40,236 nucleotides of DNA from an uncultured Eubacterium sp. (GTDB taxonomy: Bacteria; Bacillota; Clostridia; Lachnospirales; Lachnospiraceae): contig CANDMI010000032.1 of assembly GCA_947385775.1 (NCBI GenBank), positions 1-40,236 on the forward strand. Direction: 5' to 3'. The notes under the pieces are model-generated. The model did no database searches, was not told the DNA's origin, and saw only the letters and a program-made list of their open reading frames with translations. Position 1 is the stretch's first letter; each line of letters begins with the position of its first letter. The translations under genes were made by a program, and so were the position numbers. This document shows, one piece after another, positions 25,074-33,583 of the stretch.

Positions 25074-27617
25074 TTACAAAGAAATAATTTCCCGGTAGAT
25101 CCGTGCGCCTACATTTTGATAAGGCTTTTGCTCGTTCTTGTTTTCAAAATGTAGGATATGATCTAAATAATTTTCCAGGCTGCATTGATAAAAACGGGCT
25201 TCCGTTTTCATATGCTGGCAAAACAATTCGTGAAAGTCAATATCCGGGATATCCGTTGTAAAAAGCTCCGCTTCCTTTTCCAGACTCCCATGATTCAAAA
25301 ACAAAAAGCGGTTATAAAACATGGAAAAAAGAATCAGCCGTTCCTTATCGCAAAAAATCGGGATCATTTTTCTGCGCCCGCTGATCCCGCGGTTTTCCTG
25401 GCCATGCATACAAGAGATTGTTTTTGGATTTCTCGCTTCTATATTATCCGTTTCCATATCGATCACAAAAATCTCCTGGCTAAGAAATGCAAAAACAAAA
25501 ACCTGCCTGCCATTTGCAAGAGCCTGGTCAAGCTCCGTGTCTTTAGATTCCAAGATCAGCGTGCATATTTCATCCTTCGGGTTCCAAAGCGCCGCTTTCT
25601 TGCCCGAAACAACCAGGCATTCGCTGTCCGTGTATGGAAATACGCCTTTTAAATTTTCCGTATATTTTTGTGGAAGCCTTTTCAAAACCGCCTGTCCTGT
25701 ATGGATATCATATTCGACAATAACGCGGGAAGCTGTAAAAGGAATGTATATTTTTTGCTGTATGCATGTACAATACCCGATCTTTTCCGCCGAATTTAAT
25801 CCGGCGACGCGGTCAGGAATGCATCCGCACCGGTTTATACTTCCCGTGTCCAAATGAAACCGTATCATCTCGATATCAGAAAATGACCCGATGAAATATA
25901 TCTCGCGTCCAAATACAAAGCCAGTCTGGAATTTTGGCTTGGCGATAGCCGCGATATCCTCCGGCAACGGATAAGAGCGCATTGTTTTCGTTTTCGTATC
26001 AAAAGTTACAATCGCTTTCGCCCGCAAAGGCGGGAATATAAGAAGCTCCCCGGCCTGTACGATATCGCCATACAGATCCTCCTGCAAAAAAGGCTCCTGG
26101 TCAAAAGAAGCTTCCAGTTTCGCTTCTGGAGGATTTTTTTGCACAGCATCCGCCGTTAGCAATGGAAAACGGTATAATCCGTTCATTTCCGGCAAAGTAA
26201 ACCACAGATCATTCTCCACAAGCGCCGGTTGAAAACGAAACCAAAGCTGCATATCAGGAGCATCGGGATGGAAAAACTCACTATCTACGTTTTGAAGCAG
26301 CATCGGCTTATTTAAAATCTGATAGCTGATCAAAAGACTGCTGTAATCCCCATAGTACGCGTCGGAAACCGCCATCGCAAGGTTTGGGTCCGGCGTTTGA
26401 TCAAAAATGCCCCAGCCCTCTTTTCTGTACTGTCGGATAAGCGCATCGTAAGCGTCCCGCAGCTGCGGGCGCATTGTTTTCAACGTTTTTTCCAGCAAAG
26501 GATGCGGGCGCCAAAGCAATATAATATCATCCTTTAATTTTCGGAATAAATTTAGCACAGACTCGATTTTTTTCAGCGACTTTTCATTATTTGCCAACAG
26601 CGATGAAATCGAAAGGTTGTACAATACGATCTTTTTCCTGCCGCCGTCTGGCTTTCGTATCGCGTTTTGCCATTGCTCTGGCAGGCGCTCCATCTCGCAA
26701 TTTGTATTGGCTAATTTATCCGTTTTTGGAGAGCCAAGCGGCAAAAACTTATCCTTTGCGCTTACCAATATAGGCTCGAAGCCATGCTCCTTTACAAAAT
26801 TTGTGTAAATACCGCAAAATCTCTGATAGATCGCCCCCGGCTGCACGATCGCCTTGTCCGCAAACAAAATGCCCGGCGTATAGCACTGAAAATAATCCGG
26901 CCCGTATTCCTGCGTCATATAATAAGGAACATAGACAAGCAGTTCGGTATGCTTTTTCAAATTCCTGGAATAATACCGCTCCGGCACCCTGGTCACGGTA
27001 TTCATATCATCGTAGGGGTTGTGGAAAAAAATAATGTCAGGATGCCGCTTTTCGATGTCATAATCCTGATAAGATGTTATCGGCACATCCTGCGGATAAA
27101 GGCCGCCCTCATAGCGCAGCTCCCCGAGAGAATTGTCCGCCAGCACATCGTATACAGGAAGCGGCATAACATAGCAGTCCGTTTGCGTATCCTGGGAAGC
27201 CGCTTTCCAAACGCTTTCTAAAGAATCCCACATAGATACCTGATATGACAAAAATAAGATTTCAGTCTTTACAGGAAACTTTCGGATATCCTTCTTTAAG
27301 TCCGCGATCAATTTCTGAATCCCCCCGCACAACGCGTTTATTTGCTCCAGAGCGTTTGCATTATTTAAATCAGGAAATAATATACTGCACTCATAATACA
27401 GCTCGCACAGATCCTCCAGCTTTTTCACCGCAAACTGGCAGTCAGCCTCCTTTTCCTCCAAAAGGTTGCCGGCGTCTATCGTGATCTGCTGCATGTTTGT
27501 TAATAAGTACACTCCGTTTTCCGATAAACCAGATAAAGCCGCATCCCTTACTGAGCTTATCGCCTGTGTTAATACTTGAAATGTCTGGTTTATTTTTTTG
27601 CTGTCGCTTTTATTCAT
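25074..27617 (-). CDS. TagF-like CDP-alcohol phosphotransferase with beta-propeller
   Basis: An 847-residue protein with three parts. A helical N-terminus covers about 1-112. The middle, about 115-480, has the signatures of the CDP-glycerol:poly(glycerophosphate) transferase family: PLGSPKTD (293-300), RPHP (370-373) and DAYYGDYSSLLISY (Asp424, Ser426, Ser427). The C-terminal part, about 510-800, has repeated blades (VTFDTKTKTMRSYPLP, VEYDIHTGQAVLKRLP, FVIDMETDNIEARNP) of a beta-propeller. TagF-type enzymes polymerise glycerol phosphate on the inner membrane face using CDP-glycerol. The propeller is unusual and could bind the glycan acceptor (inference). The start ATG overlaps the licD stop by eight bases, so the two are translationally coupled. 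Confidence 0.78.
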   Translation of the reverse strand: MNKSDSKKINQTFQVLTQAISSVRDAALSGLSENGVYLLTNMQQITIDAGNLLEEKEADCQFAVKKLEDLCELYYECSILFPDLNNANALEQINALCGGIQKLIADLKKDIRKFPVKTEILFLSYQVSMWDSLESVWKAASQDTQTDCYVMPLPVYDVLADNSLGELRYEGGLYPQDVPITSYQDYDIEKRHPDIIFFHNPYDDMNTVTRVPERYYSRNLKKHTELLVYVPYYMTQEYGPDYFQCYTPGILFADKAIVQPGAIYQRFCGIYTNFVKEHGFEPILVSAKDKFLPLGSPKTDKLANTNCEMERLPEQWQNAIRKPDGGRKKIVLYNLSISSLLANNEKSLKKIESVLNLFRKLKDDIILLWRPHPLLEKTLKTMRPQLRDAYDALIRQYRKEGWGIFDQTPDPNLAMAVSDAYYGDYSSLLISYQILNKPMLLQNVDSEFFHPDAPDMQLWFRFQPALVENDLWFTLPEMNGLYRFPLLTADAVQKNPPEAKLEASFDQEPFLQEDLYGDIVQAGELLIFPPLRAKAIVTFDTKTKTMRSYPLPEDIAAIAKPKFQTGFVFGREIYFIGSFSDIEMIRFHLDTGSINRCGCIPDRVAGLNSAEKIGYCTCIQQKIYIPFTASRVIVEYDIHTGQAVLKRLPQKYTENLKGVFPYTDSECLVVSGKKAALWNPKDEICTLILESKDTELDQALANGRQVFVFAFLSQEIFVIDMETDNIEARNPKTISCMHGQENRGISGRRKMIPIFCDKERLILFSMFYNRFLFLNHGSLEKEAELFTTDIPDIDFHELFCQHMKTEARFYQCSLENYLDHILHFENKNEQKPYQNVGARIYREIISL

Positions 27618-28506
27618 ACTGGTTCCCCTGCGGTAAATTTTCGCGGTAATATCTTTCCTGGATTTCTTTTAAAGTAATGTCTGGCAGTTCGATATAGGAT
27701 GCGTCCGCATGTCCCACACGTTCATGCTCCGGTGGCAGCTGCATATAATCTCCATAAGATAGCTGCAAAAATCGGTCGTAATCCGTGATCGACATAAAAC
27801 GCATACCCTCAAATTCCAGATCCATATATTCGTCGTAGCAGCTGGCAGGCATTCCGTACTTGCATTCCGGGCCTGGGTTTGGATACATCGTATGGGCCGC
27901 AAGCTTCGTTTTTTTCTGGTTGCACAACCCCGCCATACGGTTTCGGGCCTGAAACGCCAAATCTCTTGGTATTTTGTTCAAAAGGCTGTACCAAGCTCTC
28001 ATAAACTTCGTTTTTTCCGCCGTTTTTCCAAGCTCGGAATACAAAATCTTGCGTATGGCAAAATTCACTCCATAATAAATTCTGCGCAACGCGAAATTAT
28101 CCGGCACATGATCTAACGGAAACAGATCGATATAAACGCCTGATTGGTATTTCAAATGCTCCTGCCCCGCCCGAATGTATTTGGTGCCCTTACGGCGCAA
28201 TTTCGCATATCCCCACCGATACTCCGGATCTGTACGGTATTCCTGTAAGAAAAAACGCTCCGTATCCAGGTCTTTTTTACAGGCGCGGTAAAATTTCGCG
28301 TATTCATGTCGTGGAAACACGATATCCGCGTCGTCGTCCCACGGGATAAAGCCCTTATGCCGCACCGCCCCCAGCAAAGTCCCGCCGTCAAGCGTATACG
28401 TAATCCCATGCTTCCTGCATATCCGGTCCACTTCCACAAGCATTTCCAGCTCAGTTAATTGAAGCTTCCTTAAATCTTCCCGAGATAGTGTGATTGGTTT
28501 GCTCAT
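27610..28506 (-). CDS. licD: LicD family phosphotransferase
   Basis: The start is set at 28506 (MSKPITLSREDLRKLQL) with AAGGAG about eight bases upstream; the frame is open further but without similarity. The product is 298 residues. LicD motifs are clear: TLDGGTLLGAVRHKGFIPWDDDADI at about 38-62 and a second conserved block near MDLEFEGMRF at about 225. LicD enzymes move phosphocholine or related phospho-groups from a CDP-linked donor onto cell-surface glycans. Here the neighbouring operon makes phosphonates and contains a LicC-like nucleotidyltransferase, so a phosphonate head group is a reasonable substrate (inference). It is coupled to the TagF-like gene. Confidence 0.9.
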   Translation of the reverse strand: MSKPITLSREDLRKLQLTELEMLVEVDRICRKHGITYTLDGGTLLGAVRHKGFIPWDDDADIVFPRHEYAKFYRACKKDLDTERFFLQEYRTDPEYRWGYAKLRRKGTKYIRAGQEHLKYQSGVYIDLFPLDHVPDNFALRRIYYGVNFAIRKILYSELGKTAEKTKFMRAWYSLLNKIPRDLAFQARNRMAGLCNQKKTKLAAHTMYPNPGPECKYGMPASCYDEYMDLEFEGMRFMSITDYDRFLQLSYGDYMQLPPEHERVGHADASYIELPDITLKEIQERYYRENLPQGNQYE

Positions 28507-28531
28507 TTGTTTACTCCTTATAGTATCAATC

Positions 28532-28750
28532 TCATTCATTTCTTGGTTTGATGTCTGCGTTTTTATCGAATATATAATTTTTGCTGTGCTCCCTGCCAAT
28601 ATTAGCTTCTCGACAATCCCGCTGAAACCCATTTTTTTGCATATGCCGCTTTATGATTTCATAACTGCCCCGCCAGTTTTCACTGGGGTAATAAATTTCA
28701 AGCGCTTTTGTGTCAAGGTCAAAAGCGATTTGTTTTCTTGACTTTGCCAT
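28532..28750 (-). pseudogene. VapD-like (Cas2-fold) fragment
   Basis: The reading MAKSRKQIAFDLDTKALEIYY and the following NWRGSYEIIKRHMQKNGFQ match the start of VapD-type virulence-associated RNases. After GFQ (residue 43, about base 28622) the similarity stops; the remaining 29 codons do not resemble the HRQGSGYVS core that should follow. It is therefore a truncated gene, or a fusion to unrelated sequence at the edge of licD. It starts two bases after the stop of the upstream 100-residue gene, the arrangement expected of an antitoxin/toxin pair. Confidence 0.65.
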
Positions 28751-28752
28751 AA

Positions 28753-29055
28753 CTAAAATACCGGCATTTCCAAAACTTTTAGAATATCGCAATTTTCTCC
28801 TGGTTCCTCATCGTCAATCCATTGCCATGAATTTACTTGGCTTAAAAAATCATGTTTGTCCTCAAGCTCCAGCATCCCAACTTCCAGACAGCCAAATAGT
28901 TCATCTCCGCCTTTGAATATGAATTTGTATGGATCATTGCTGGAATTTTTGACTATGCCGGCCCGGTTCGAGAAAGCTTTTTCTGCAATTTTACGCAAGC
29001 CCGACAACAGCTCGCCAGGCACATTTTCTTTAATTTCTATAATAGAACTATACAT
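28753..29055 (-). CDS. Uncharacterised 100-residue protein upstream of VapD-like fragment
   Basis: I do not recognise a named family. The sequence (MYSSIIEIKENVPGELLSGL, AGIVKNSSNDPYKFIFKGG, FGCLEVGMLELEDKHDFLS, ending ILKVLEMPVF) is small, acidic and soluble, with no membrane segment. AAAGGAG lies eleven bases upstream and a clear minus-strand promoter is at 29132-29160. Because it sits two bases before a VapD-like gene, an antitoxin role (as VapX to VapD in Haemophilus) is possible, but this rests on context only. Confidence 0.75.
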   Translation of the reverse strand: MYSSIIEIKENVPGELLSGLRKIAEKAFSNRAGIVKNSSNDPYKFIFKGGDELFGCLEVGMLELEDKHDFLSQVNSWQWIDDEEPGENCDILKVLEMPVF

Positions 29056-29131
29056 ATTTTCAAATACTCCTTTTGAAAAATATACTTTCCTTTATTATGG
29101 TAAATAACGATATCAAATAATATATAAAGTA

Positions 29132-29160
29132 AGTATATAAGTTTTTGAAACACAAATCAA
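29132..29160 (-). promoter_or_regulatory. Promoter of the small-protein/VapD-like pair (and perhaps licD)
   Basis: On the minus strand TTGATT (29160-29155) and TATACT (29137-29132) are exactly 17 bp apart. No terminator is visible before licD, so this promoter may also feed licD and the TagF-like gene. Confidence 0.7.
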
Positions 29161-29244
29161 GCCGAAATATTGCGACCTTACGCCTTAATAGTTACAGTTC
29201 AACATTTGGTTTCACGGTAACCCTTAATATGCTTAGAATACCAG

Positions 29245-29273
29245 TTGACGCAACCCCATAACTTTGATAAATT
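29245..29273 (+). promoter_or_regulatory. Probable promoter of the phosphonate operon
   Basis: TTGACG (29245-29250) and TAAATT (29268-29273) are 17 bp apart. This would give a leader of about 140 nt before the PEP mutase gene. The -35 box is strong and the -10 box is weak. Confidence 0.55.
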
Positions 29274-29418
29274 AAATACATAACCCGCATTCCCACATCA
29301 TTCGCGATCAACCCCCGCGATTCAAAAACAAAAAGATCAAAATCAGGAAAACAGGAAAACCAAAAATTTATTTAAAACAAAAAATCAAAACAAGAAAACA
29401 CGGATAAAGGAAAAACAT

Positions 29419-30708
29419 ATGAAAAAAATATATACGTGCTTTTGCACAGACATCATCCACGAAGGCCATCTCAACATATTAAAAGAAGCCGCCAAATACG
29501 GAAAAGTCATCGTAGGCGTGCTGACGGATTCCGAGATGATCCGGTACAACCGATTTCCGACAAAGACCACCCAGCAGCGTGTGAAAATGGTGGAAGCGCT
29601 GCCAGGGGTGGACCAGGTCATCATACAGGACACGATTATGTATGACCATATCGTCGAGCAATACCGTCCCGATTACGTAATCCATGGCAATAACTGGGGA
29701 GGGCCGGGGATGAAGACGATCCGGGATAACATCGTTTCGCTCTTAGATAAATACGGGGGAGAGTTGATCGAGATTCCATACACGAGCAATCCAGTCACAA
29801 GAAAGATCGACAAACAGATGATACAAAAGCTTGCGATGCCGGAGTTTCGAAGAGGAAGGCTGAAAAAGCTTTTGAATCTGGTTCCGATCGTAAAAACGAT
29901 CGAAGTCCACAGCGGGCTGACAGGGCTGATCGCTGAAAAAACAATTGTGGCAAATGGAGAAGCGATCGACCAGTTTGACGCGATGTGGGTCAGTTCCCTT
30001 TGTGACAGCACGGATAAAGGCAAGCCGGATATTGAGCTTGTGGATATGACAAGTCGCTTCCAGACGATCAACGATGTAATGGAGGTTACGACAAAGCCGA
30101 TCATATTTGACGGCGACACAGGCGGCATGACCGAGCATTTTATATACACCGTACGCTCCTTAGAGCGCATGGGCGTATCCGCAGTCATCATAGAGGATAA
30201 GACCGGGTTAAAGAAAAACAGCCTGTTTGGAACCGAAGTGGAGCAGACCCAGGATACGATCGAAAATTTTTGCGCAAAAATAAAGGCGGGCAAGCAGGTG
30301 CAGCTTTCCGACGACTTTATGATCATCGCCCGCATTGAAAGCCTGATCTTAGAAAAAGGAATGGAAGACGCGCTTACGCGGGCATTTGCATTTCGCGATG
30401 CTGGGGCGGACGGCATCATGATACATAGCCGCAAAAAAGATCCGGCGGAAATCTTAGAATTTTGCGATAAATTCCGTATGCAGGATAAAGACACGCCGAT
30501 TGTCGTCGTTCCAACGTCCTTTAATTCCATTACCGAGCAGGAGCTTGCGGAGCATGGCGTAAACGTAGTGATCTACGCAAACCAGCTCATGCGCGCGGCA
30601 GTCCCGGCAATGAAAGAAGCCGCGGCCGAGATACTAAAATACCACAGGGCGCTAGAAATCGACGATAAGCTTATGCCGTTTAAAGAAATTATCCGGATGA
30701 TTGATTAA
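29419..30708 (+). CDS. aepX: PEP mutase fused to a TagD-like nucleotidyltransferase domain
   Basis: A 429-residue two-domain enzyme. Residues about 1-125 form a TagD/cytidylyltransferase-like domain with the HEGH motif at 14-17 and GNNW near residue 91. The second family signature (GISTT in TagD) is not kept: the aligned stretch reads YTSNPVTRK. Residues about 140-429 are PEP mutase, with FDGDTGG and the diagnostic EDKxxxKxNS as E259-D260-K261 to N267-S268 (EDKTGLKKNS). PEP mutase converts PEP to phosphonopyruvate, the committed C-P bond step. The reaction is thermodynamically unfavourable and needs the decarboxylase encoded at the end of the operon. It is the first gene of a seven-gene operon. 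Such fusions are, to my knowledge, found in other phosphonate clusters. Confidence 0.93.
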   Translation: MKKIYTCFCTDIIHEGHLNILKEAAKYGKVIVGVLTDSEMIRYNRFPTKTTQQRVKMVEALPGVDQVIIQDTIMYDHIVEQYRPDYVIHGNNWGGPGMKTIRDNIVSLLDKYGGELIEIPYTSNPVTRKIDKQMIQKLAMPEFRRGRLKKLLNLVPIVKTIEVHSGLTGLIAEKTIVANGEAIDQFDAMWVSSLCDSTDKGKPDIELVDMTSRFQTINDVMEVTTKPIIFDGDTGGMTEHFIYTVRSLERMGVSAVIIEDKTGLKKNSLFGTEVEQTQDTIENFCAKIKAGKQVQLSDDFMIIARIESLILEKGMEDALTRAFAFRDAGADGIMIHSRKKDPAEILEFCDKFRMQDKDTPIVVVPTSFNSITEQELAEHGVNVVIYANQLMRAAVPAMKEAAAEILKYHRALEIDDKLMPFKEIIRMID

Positions 30709-30732
30709 AAGAATTGAAAACGAGGTATGAAA

Positions 30733-30972
30733 ATGTATGCGTTAAAAGGATATTACGATGGGGAAAACATCCAGCTATTAGAAAAAAACCCGGCAAAAAA
30801 AAATCAAAAATTGATCATTACGGTATTAGATGAATTTGTCAGCGAAGAGCCTGTGGAAAAAGAACATAAAACAGCCAAAGGCGCATTGTCAAAATATGCA
30901 GATCCAAATCTGTGGGAGCTTGAGGATTCTGCATGGGAAAAGGCGGTAATGAAAGAAACTATTGCAAAATAA
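30733..30972 (+). CDS. Small antitoxin-like protein without a toxin partner
   Basis: The start is set at 30733, where GAGG lies seven bases upstream; the ATG at 30727 is too close to it. The product is 79 residues. It starts MYALKGYYDGENIQLLEKNP, continues LIITVLDEFV, and ends with KGALSKYADPNLWELEDSAWEKAV, the pattern of small Clostridia proteins often found upstream of PIN or RelE toxins (beta-hairpin N-terminus, then a toxin-wrapping tail). Here the next gene is a phosphoesterase, so no toxin is visible. It is embedded in the phosphonate operon with 24 nt before it and 28 nt after it. Confidence 0.75.
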   Translation: MYALKGYYDGENIQLLEKNPAKKNQKLIITVLDEFVSEEPVEKEHKTAKGALSKYADPNLWELEDSAWEKAVMKETIAK

Positions 30973-31000
30973 CGATCAATAAATCATAGCAGGTAAAAAT

Positions 31001-31732
31001 ATGGCAAAATACGCAATCCTATCAGACATACACGGCAACCTGCCGGCATTGCAGGCCGTCTGCTCGGACATAGAAAAACAAAACATAGACGCGGCCCTGC
31101 TGCTGGGCGATATCATCGATTACGGTATGCAGTCAAACGAATGCGTGCGCTATATCAGCAGGCAGTTTCCCTGCCAGATAAAATGTAATCTTTGGGGGAA
31201 TCATGAGCGCGCCATCATGCAGTCTGATTTCACAGGCTTTTCCTCCAAGCGGGGCGCGGAGTCGGCAATGCATACGGCGAAAAAATTAAATCAGGATGTA
31301 AAAGAATATCTGGATAAAGAACTAACGCACGAAGGATATCAGGAATTGGAATTAGACGGGTTAAAAGCTTTGGCGGTGCACGGTTCTTTGGAAAATCCGT
31401 ACTGGAAATCGATATTCCCGGAAAACGTAAACGGAGATTATTCTTCCTATGACGTAGTGTTATCCGGGCATTCGCACAATTCTCATATGTTTACAAAATT
31501 CTACCGAAAAGAAGATGAAAAAATGAGAAACCAGCATACGGTCATTTTTCTCAACCCAGGCTCCGTCGGACAGCCGAGAAACCATCGTCCGCAGGCGCAG
31601 TACGCTGTTTTTGACACAGATACAAAGGCGGTTGAAATGCGGGCGTTAAATTACGATATCAAACTTGCAATGTCCTATTTTGACGGCAGCGTCGATGATT
31701 TTTACCGGACAAGGCTGCTGACTGGAATATAA
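31001..31732 (+). CDS. Calcineurin-like metallophosphoesterase (YfcE/MJ0936 type)
   Basis: A 243-residue cytoplasmic protein with the full metallophosphoesterase motif set: SDIHGN at 8-13, LLGDIIDYG at about 34-42, GNHE near 67, GHSHNSHMF near 157 and NPGSVGQPRNH near 187. These bind two metal ions and hydrolyse phosphomonoesters or phosphodiesters. It follows the small antitoxin-like gene by 28 nt and is followed by the SDR gene after 34 nt. Its place in the phosphonate operon suggests a phosphodiesterase or phosphatase step on a nucleotide-linked intermediate, but a housekeeping role cannot be excluded. Confidence 0.88.
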   Translation: MAKYAILSDIHGNLPALQAVCSDIEKQNIDAALLLGDIIDYGMQSNECVRYISRQFPCQIKCNLWGNHERAIMQSDFTGFSSKRGAESAMHTAKKLNQDVKEYLDKELTHEGYQELELDGLKALAVHGSLENPYWKSIFPENVNGDYSSYDVVLSGHSHNSHMFTKFYRKEDEKMRNQHTVIFLNPGSVGQPRNHRPQAQYAVFDTDTKAVEMRALNYDIKLAMSYFDGSVDDFYRTRLLTGI

Positions 31733-31766
31733 AAAATTGGAATATAAAAAATCAGGAGGGATAACA

Positions 31767-32771
31767 ATGGGAAAATTATACGCCATCAGCGGCGTTACTG
31801 GCATGACGGGAAACGAGCTTGTGCGGCAGATCTTATCCGATAAACAGGCGGACGACCATATCTTGGGCTTTGACAACTTTTTCGCTTCCTCCATAGATAC
31901 GGTAAAAGACTGCCTTGGGGACAGCCGTTTCGAATTTTTTGAATACGATTTAAATAACAAAAGCCAGATGCAGGATTTTGAAGAACGCGTGAACGGGCAA
32001 AAAAGCGGCTATGGCGAAATCATCTATATCAACTGCGCGGCAGTCGTCCATACCGAGCACTTTTATCATGTATACGAAACCTATGAGACAAATGTCACAG
32101 GCATGAACGACTTTTTGCAGCAGGCGATCCGCGTTAAGGCGCAAAAATACATCAACTGTTCCACGTCAGAGGTGTATTCCATGAATTCCTGGAATGAAAA
32201 CGGGGGAGTCAAAGAGAGCGACTATATCACAATGGCGGACGCGGAGCACAGCCAGCGCACATCCTATGCGGCGGGAAAGCTTCTAACAGAGTTTTTCATG
32301 AAAGACGCGGTGGATGAGGGAAAGATCAAAGGCTGCTCGATTCGTTTTGCAAACGTCTACAGCCGGAATGAAAAATATCCAAAGCACATCATTCCATTTA
32401 TCATAAACAGCTTAAAAAACGACGGCAAAGTCGTCCTGTTAGAAAACAGCAAAAAAAATAAAAGGACGTTTCTAAATAACTACGATAGCTGTAGCGCGGT
32501 GCTTGCCTTGGCGCAGACGGAAACCGCGCTGGATGGAAGCATTTACAACGTGGCCACCGATGAAGAAATATCTATTATAGATCTGGTAAAACTGTGCGCG
32601 AAAAAAATGGGGATTGAAAATCCCGTTATCGAATTTGAGGGCTACCGCGAATCCGACCCGCCGCGCCGCCTGCTTTCCACAGAAAAGATCAAACAAAGAA
32701 CGTCCTGGAGGCCAAAGGTCACGCTGGACGCAGGCTTAGAGGAATGCGTAAAAAATTATATAAAAGTTTAA
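31767..32771 (+). CDS. NAD-dependent epimerase/dehydratase (extended SDR)
   Basis: The start is set at 31767, with AGGAGGG seven bases upstream (MGKLYAISGVTGMTGNELVR). The product is 334 residues. The Rossmann glycine motif is SGVTGMTG at 8-15. The catalytic Tyr167 and Lys171 are in SYAAGK, preceded by the Ser region NCSTSEVY at about 130. The C-terminal part carries FRFANVYSRN-like and DPPRRLLSTEKI elements of sugar-nucleotide epimerases. The family acts on UDP/GDP/dTDP-sugars; which one is used here is not visible. It could make the sugar that carries the phosphonate. Confidence 0.9.
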   Translation: MGKLYAISGVTGMTGNELVRQILSDKQADDHILGFDNFFASSIDTVKDCLGDSRFEFFEYDLNNKSQMQDFEERVNGQKSGYGEIIYINCAAVVHTEHFYHVYETYETNVTGMNDFLQQAIRVKAQKYINCSTSEVYSMNSWNENGGVKESDYITMADAEHSQRTSYAAGKLLTEFFMKDAVDEGKIKGCSIRFANVYSRNEKYPKHIIPFIINSLKNDGKVVLLENSKKNKRTFLNNYDSCSAVLALAQTETALDGSIYNVATDEEISIIDLVKLCAKKMGIENPVIEFEGYRESDPPRRLLSTEKIKQRTSWRPKVTLDAGLEECVKNYIKV

Positions 32772-32788
32772 TATAGGAAAATAGCAAA

Positions 32789-33583
32789 ATGAAGATCGCA
32801 ATCATAACAGCGGCTGGAGTCTCCAGCAGATTTAATGAAGGAATCATAGACAGTGAAAAACAGTTAAAAGTCATATATCAGGAAAAAGAAAGCCCGGACA
32901 CGCTGCTTTTGCATTTAGTCAGAAAATGCGCCTATGCGGATGAGATCATACTCGTTGGCGGCTATAAATACGAAGAATTAAAAAACTATGTAAGCGAAAA
33001 GCTGCCGGCGAATCTTGTAAAAAAGATCACGCTGGTCTTTAACCCGCATTTTCATGACCTTGCATCCGGCTATAGCTTTTACATGGGACTGTCCGAGGCG
33101 TTGCGCCGGGAAGACGTAGAAGATATCCTGTTCGTAGAGGGGGATTTGGACATAGACGAAGAATCCTTTCAAAAAGTGGCGGAAAGCCAAAACACCGTGT
33201 TGACCTATAACCGGGAGCCGATTTATTCCAATAAAGCGGTCGTCTTATACCAGACCGGCGACGGGGCGTATCACTACGCGTTTAATTCCGCCCACGGTCT
33301 GTTGACCATTGAAGAACCGGTAAAATGCATCCTAAACTCCGGCCAGCTGTGGAAATTCACAGATATCGACGAGCTGTCGGATGCAAATCAATACTTTGCC
33401 CAGGAGGATATTACAGGAACGAACCTGCTGATCATACAGCGTTACCTGGATGCTTTGACAGATAAAAAAAGCGGTCCGTCCGTCCTTGGCATAAAAAAAT
33501 GGGCAAATTGCAACACAAGAGAAGATTTTCATAAAATCAGGGAAGGATGGCAGGAGCATGAAGCAGTTAACGGAAAGATTTAA
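32789..33583 (+). CDS. LicC/PntC-like nucleotidyltransferase
   Basis: A 264-residue GT-A-type nucleotidyltransferase. The nucleotide-binding loop is ITAAGVSSRF at 6-15 with a Lys nearby (SEKQLKVI). The metal-binding region is EGDLDID with Asp119 and Asp121, and a GYSFYMGL stretch lies near 92. The arrangement is that of choline-phosphate (LicC) and 2-aminoethylphosphonate (PntC) cytidylyltransferases, which charge small phosphonate or phospho head groups with CMP. In this operon it probably makes a CDP-phosphonate for LicD or the TagF-like protein (inference). Its 3' end overlaps the next gene by 26 nt. Confidence 0.82.
   Translation: MKIAIITAAGVSSRFNEGIIDSEKQLKVIYQEKESPDTLLLHLVRKCAYADEIILVGGYKYEELKNYVSEKLPANLVKKITLVFNPHFHDLASGYSFYMGLSEALRREDVEDILFVEGDLDIDEESFQKVAESQNTVLTYNREPIYSNKAVVLYQTGDGAYHYAFNSAHGLLTIEEPVKCILNSGQLWKFTDIDELSDANQYFAQEDITGTNLLIIQRYLDALTDKKSGPSVLGIKKWANCNTREDFHKIREGWQEHEAVNGKI

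Larger units (their letters stand above)
29056..29418. other. AT-rich intergenic region between divergent units
   Basis: This is 363 bp with no gene. It holds the minus-strand promoter above and the plus-strand promoter at 29245-29273. A weak GTTAC/GTAAC inverted pair lies at about 29190-29218. The last 100 bases before the PEP mutase gene are almost all A-rich and look unstructured. Confidence 0.7.

Noticed and set aside
25185-25857. Long plus-strand open frames opposite the TagF-like gene
   Set aside because: They are antisense shadows without ribosome binding sites; the minus-strand reading has family motifs throughout.
29673-30530. 285-codon minus-strand frame inside the PEP mutase gene
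   Set aside because: The plus strand encodes a clear PEP mutase with active-site motifs; the antisense frame has no family similarity or start signal.
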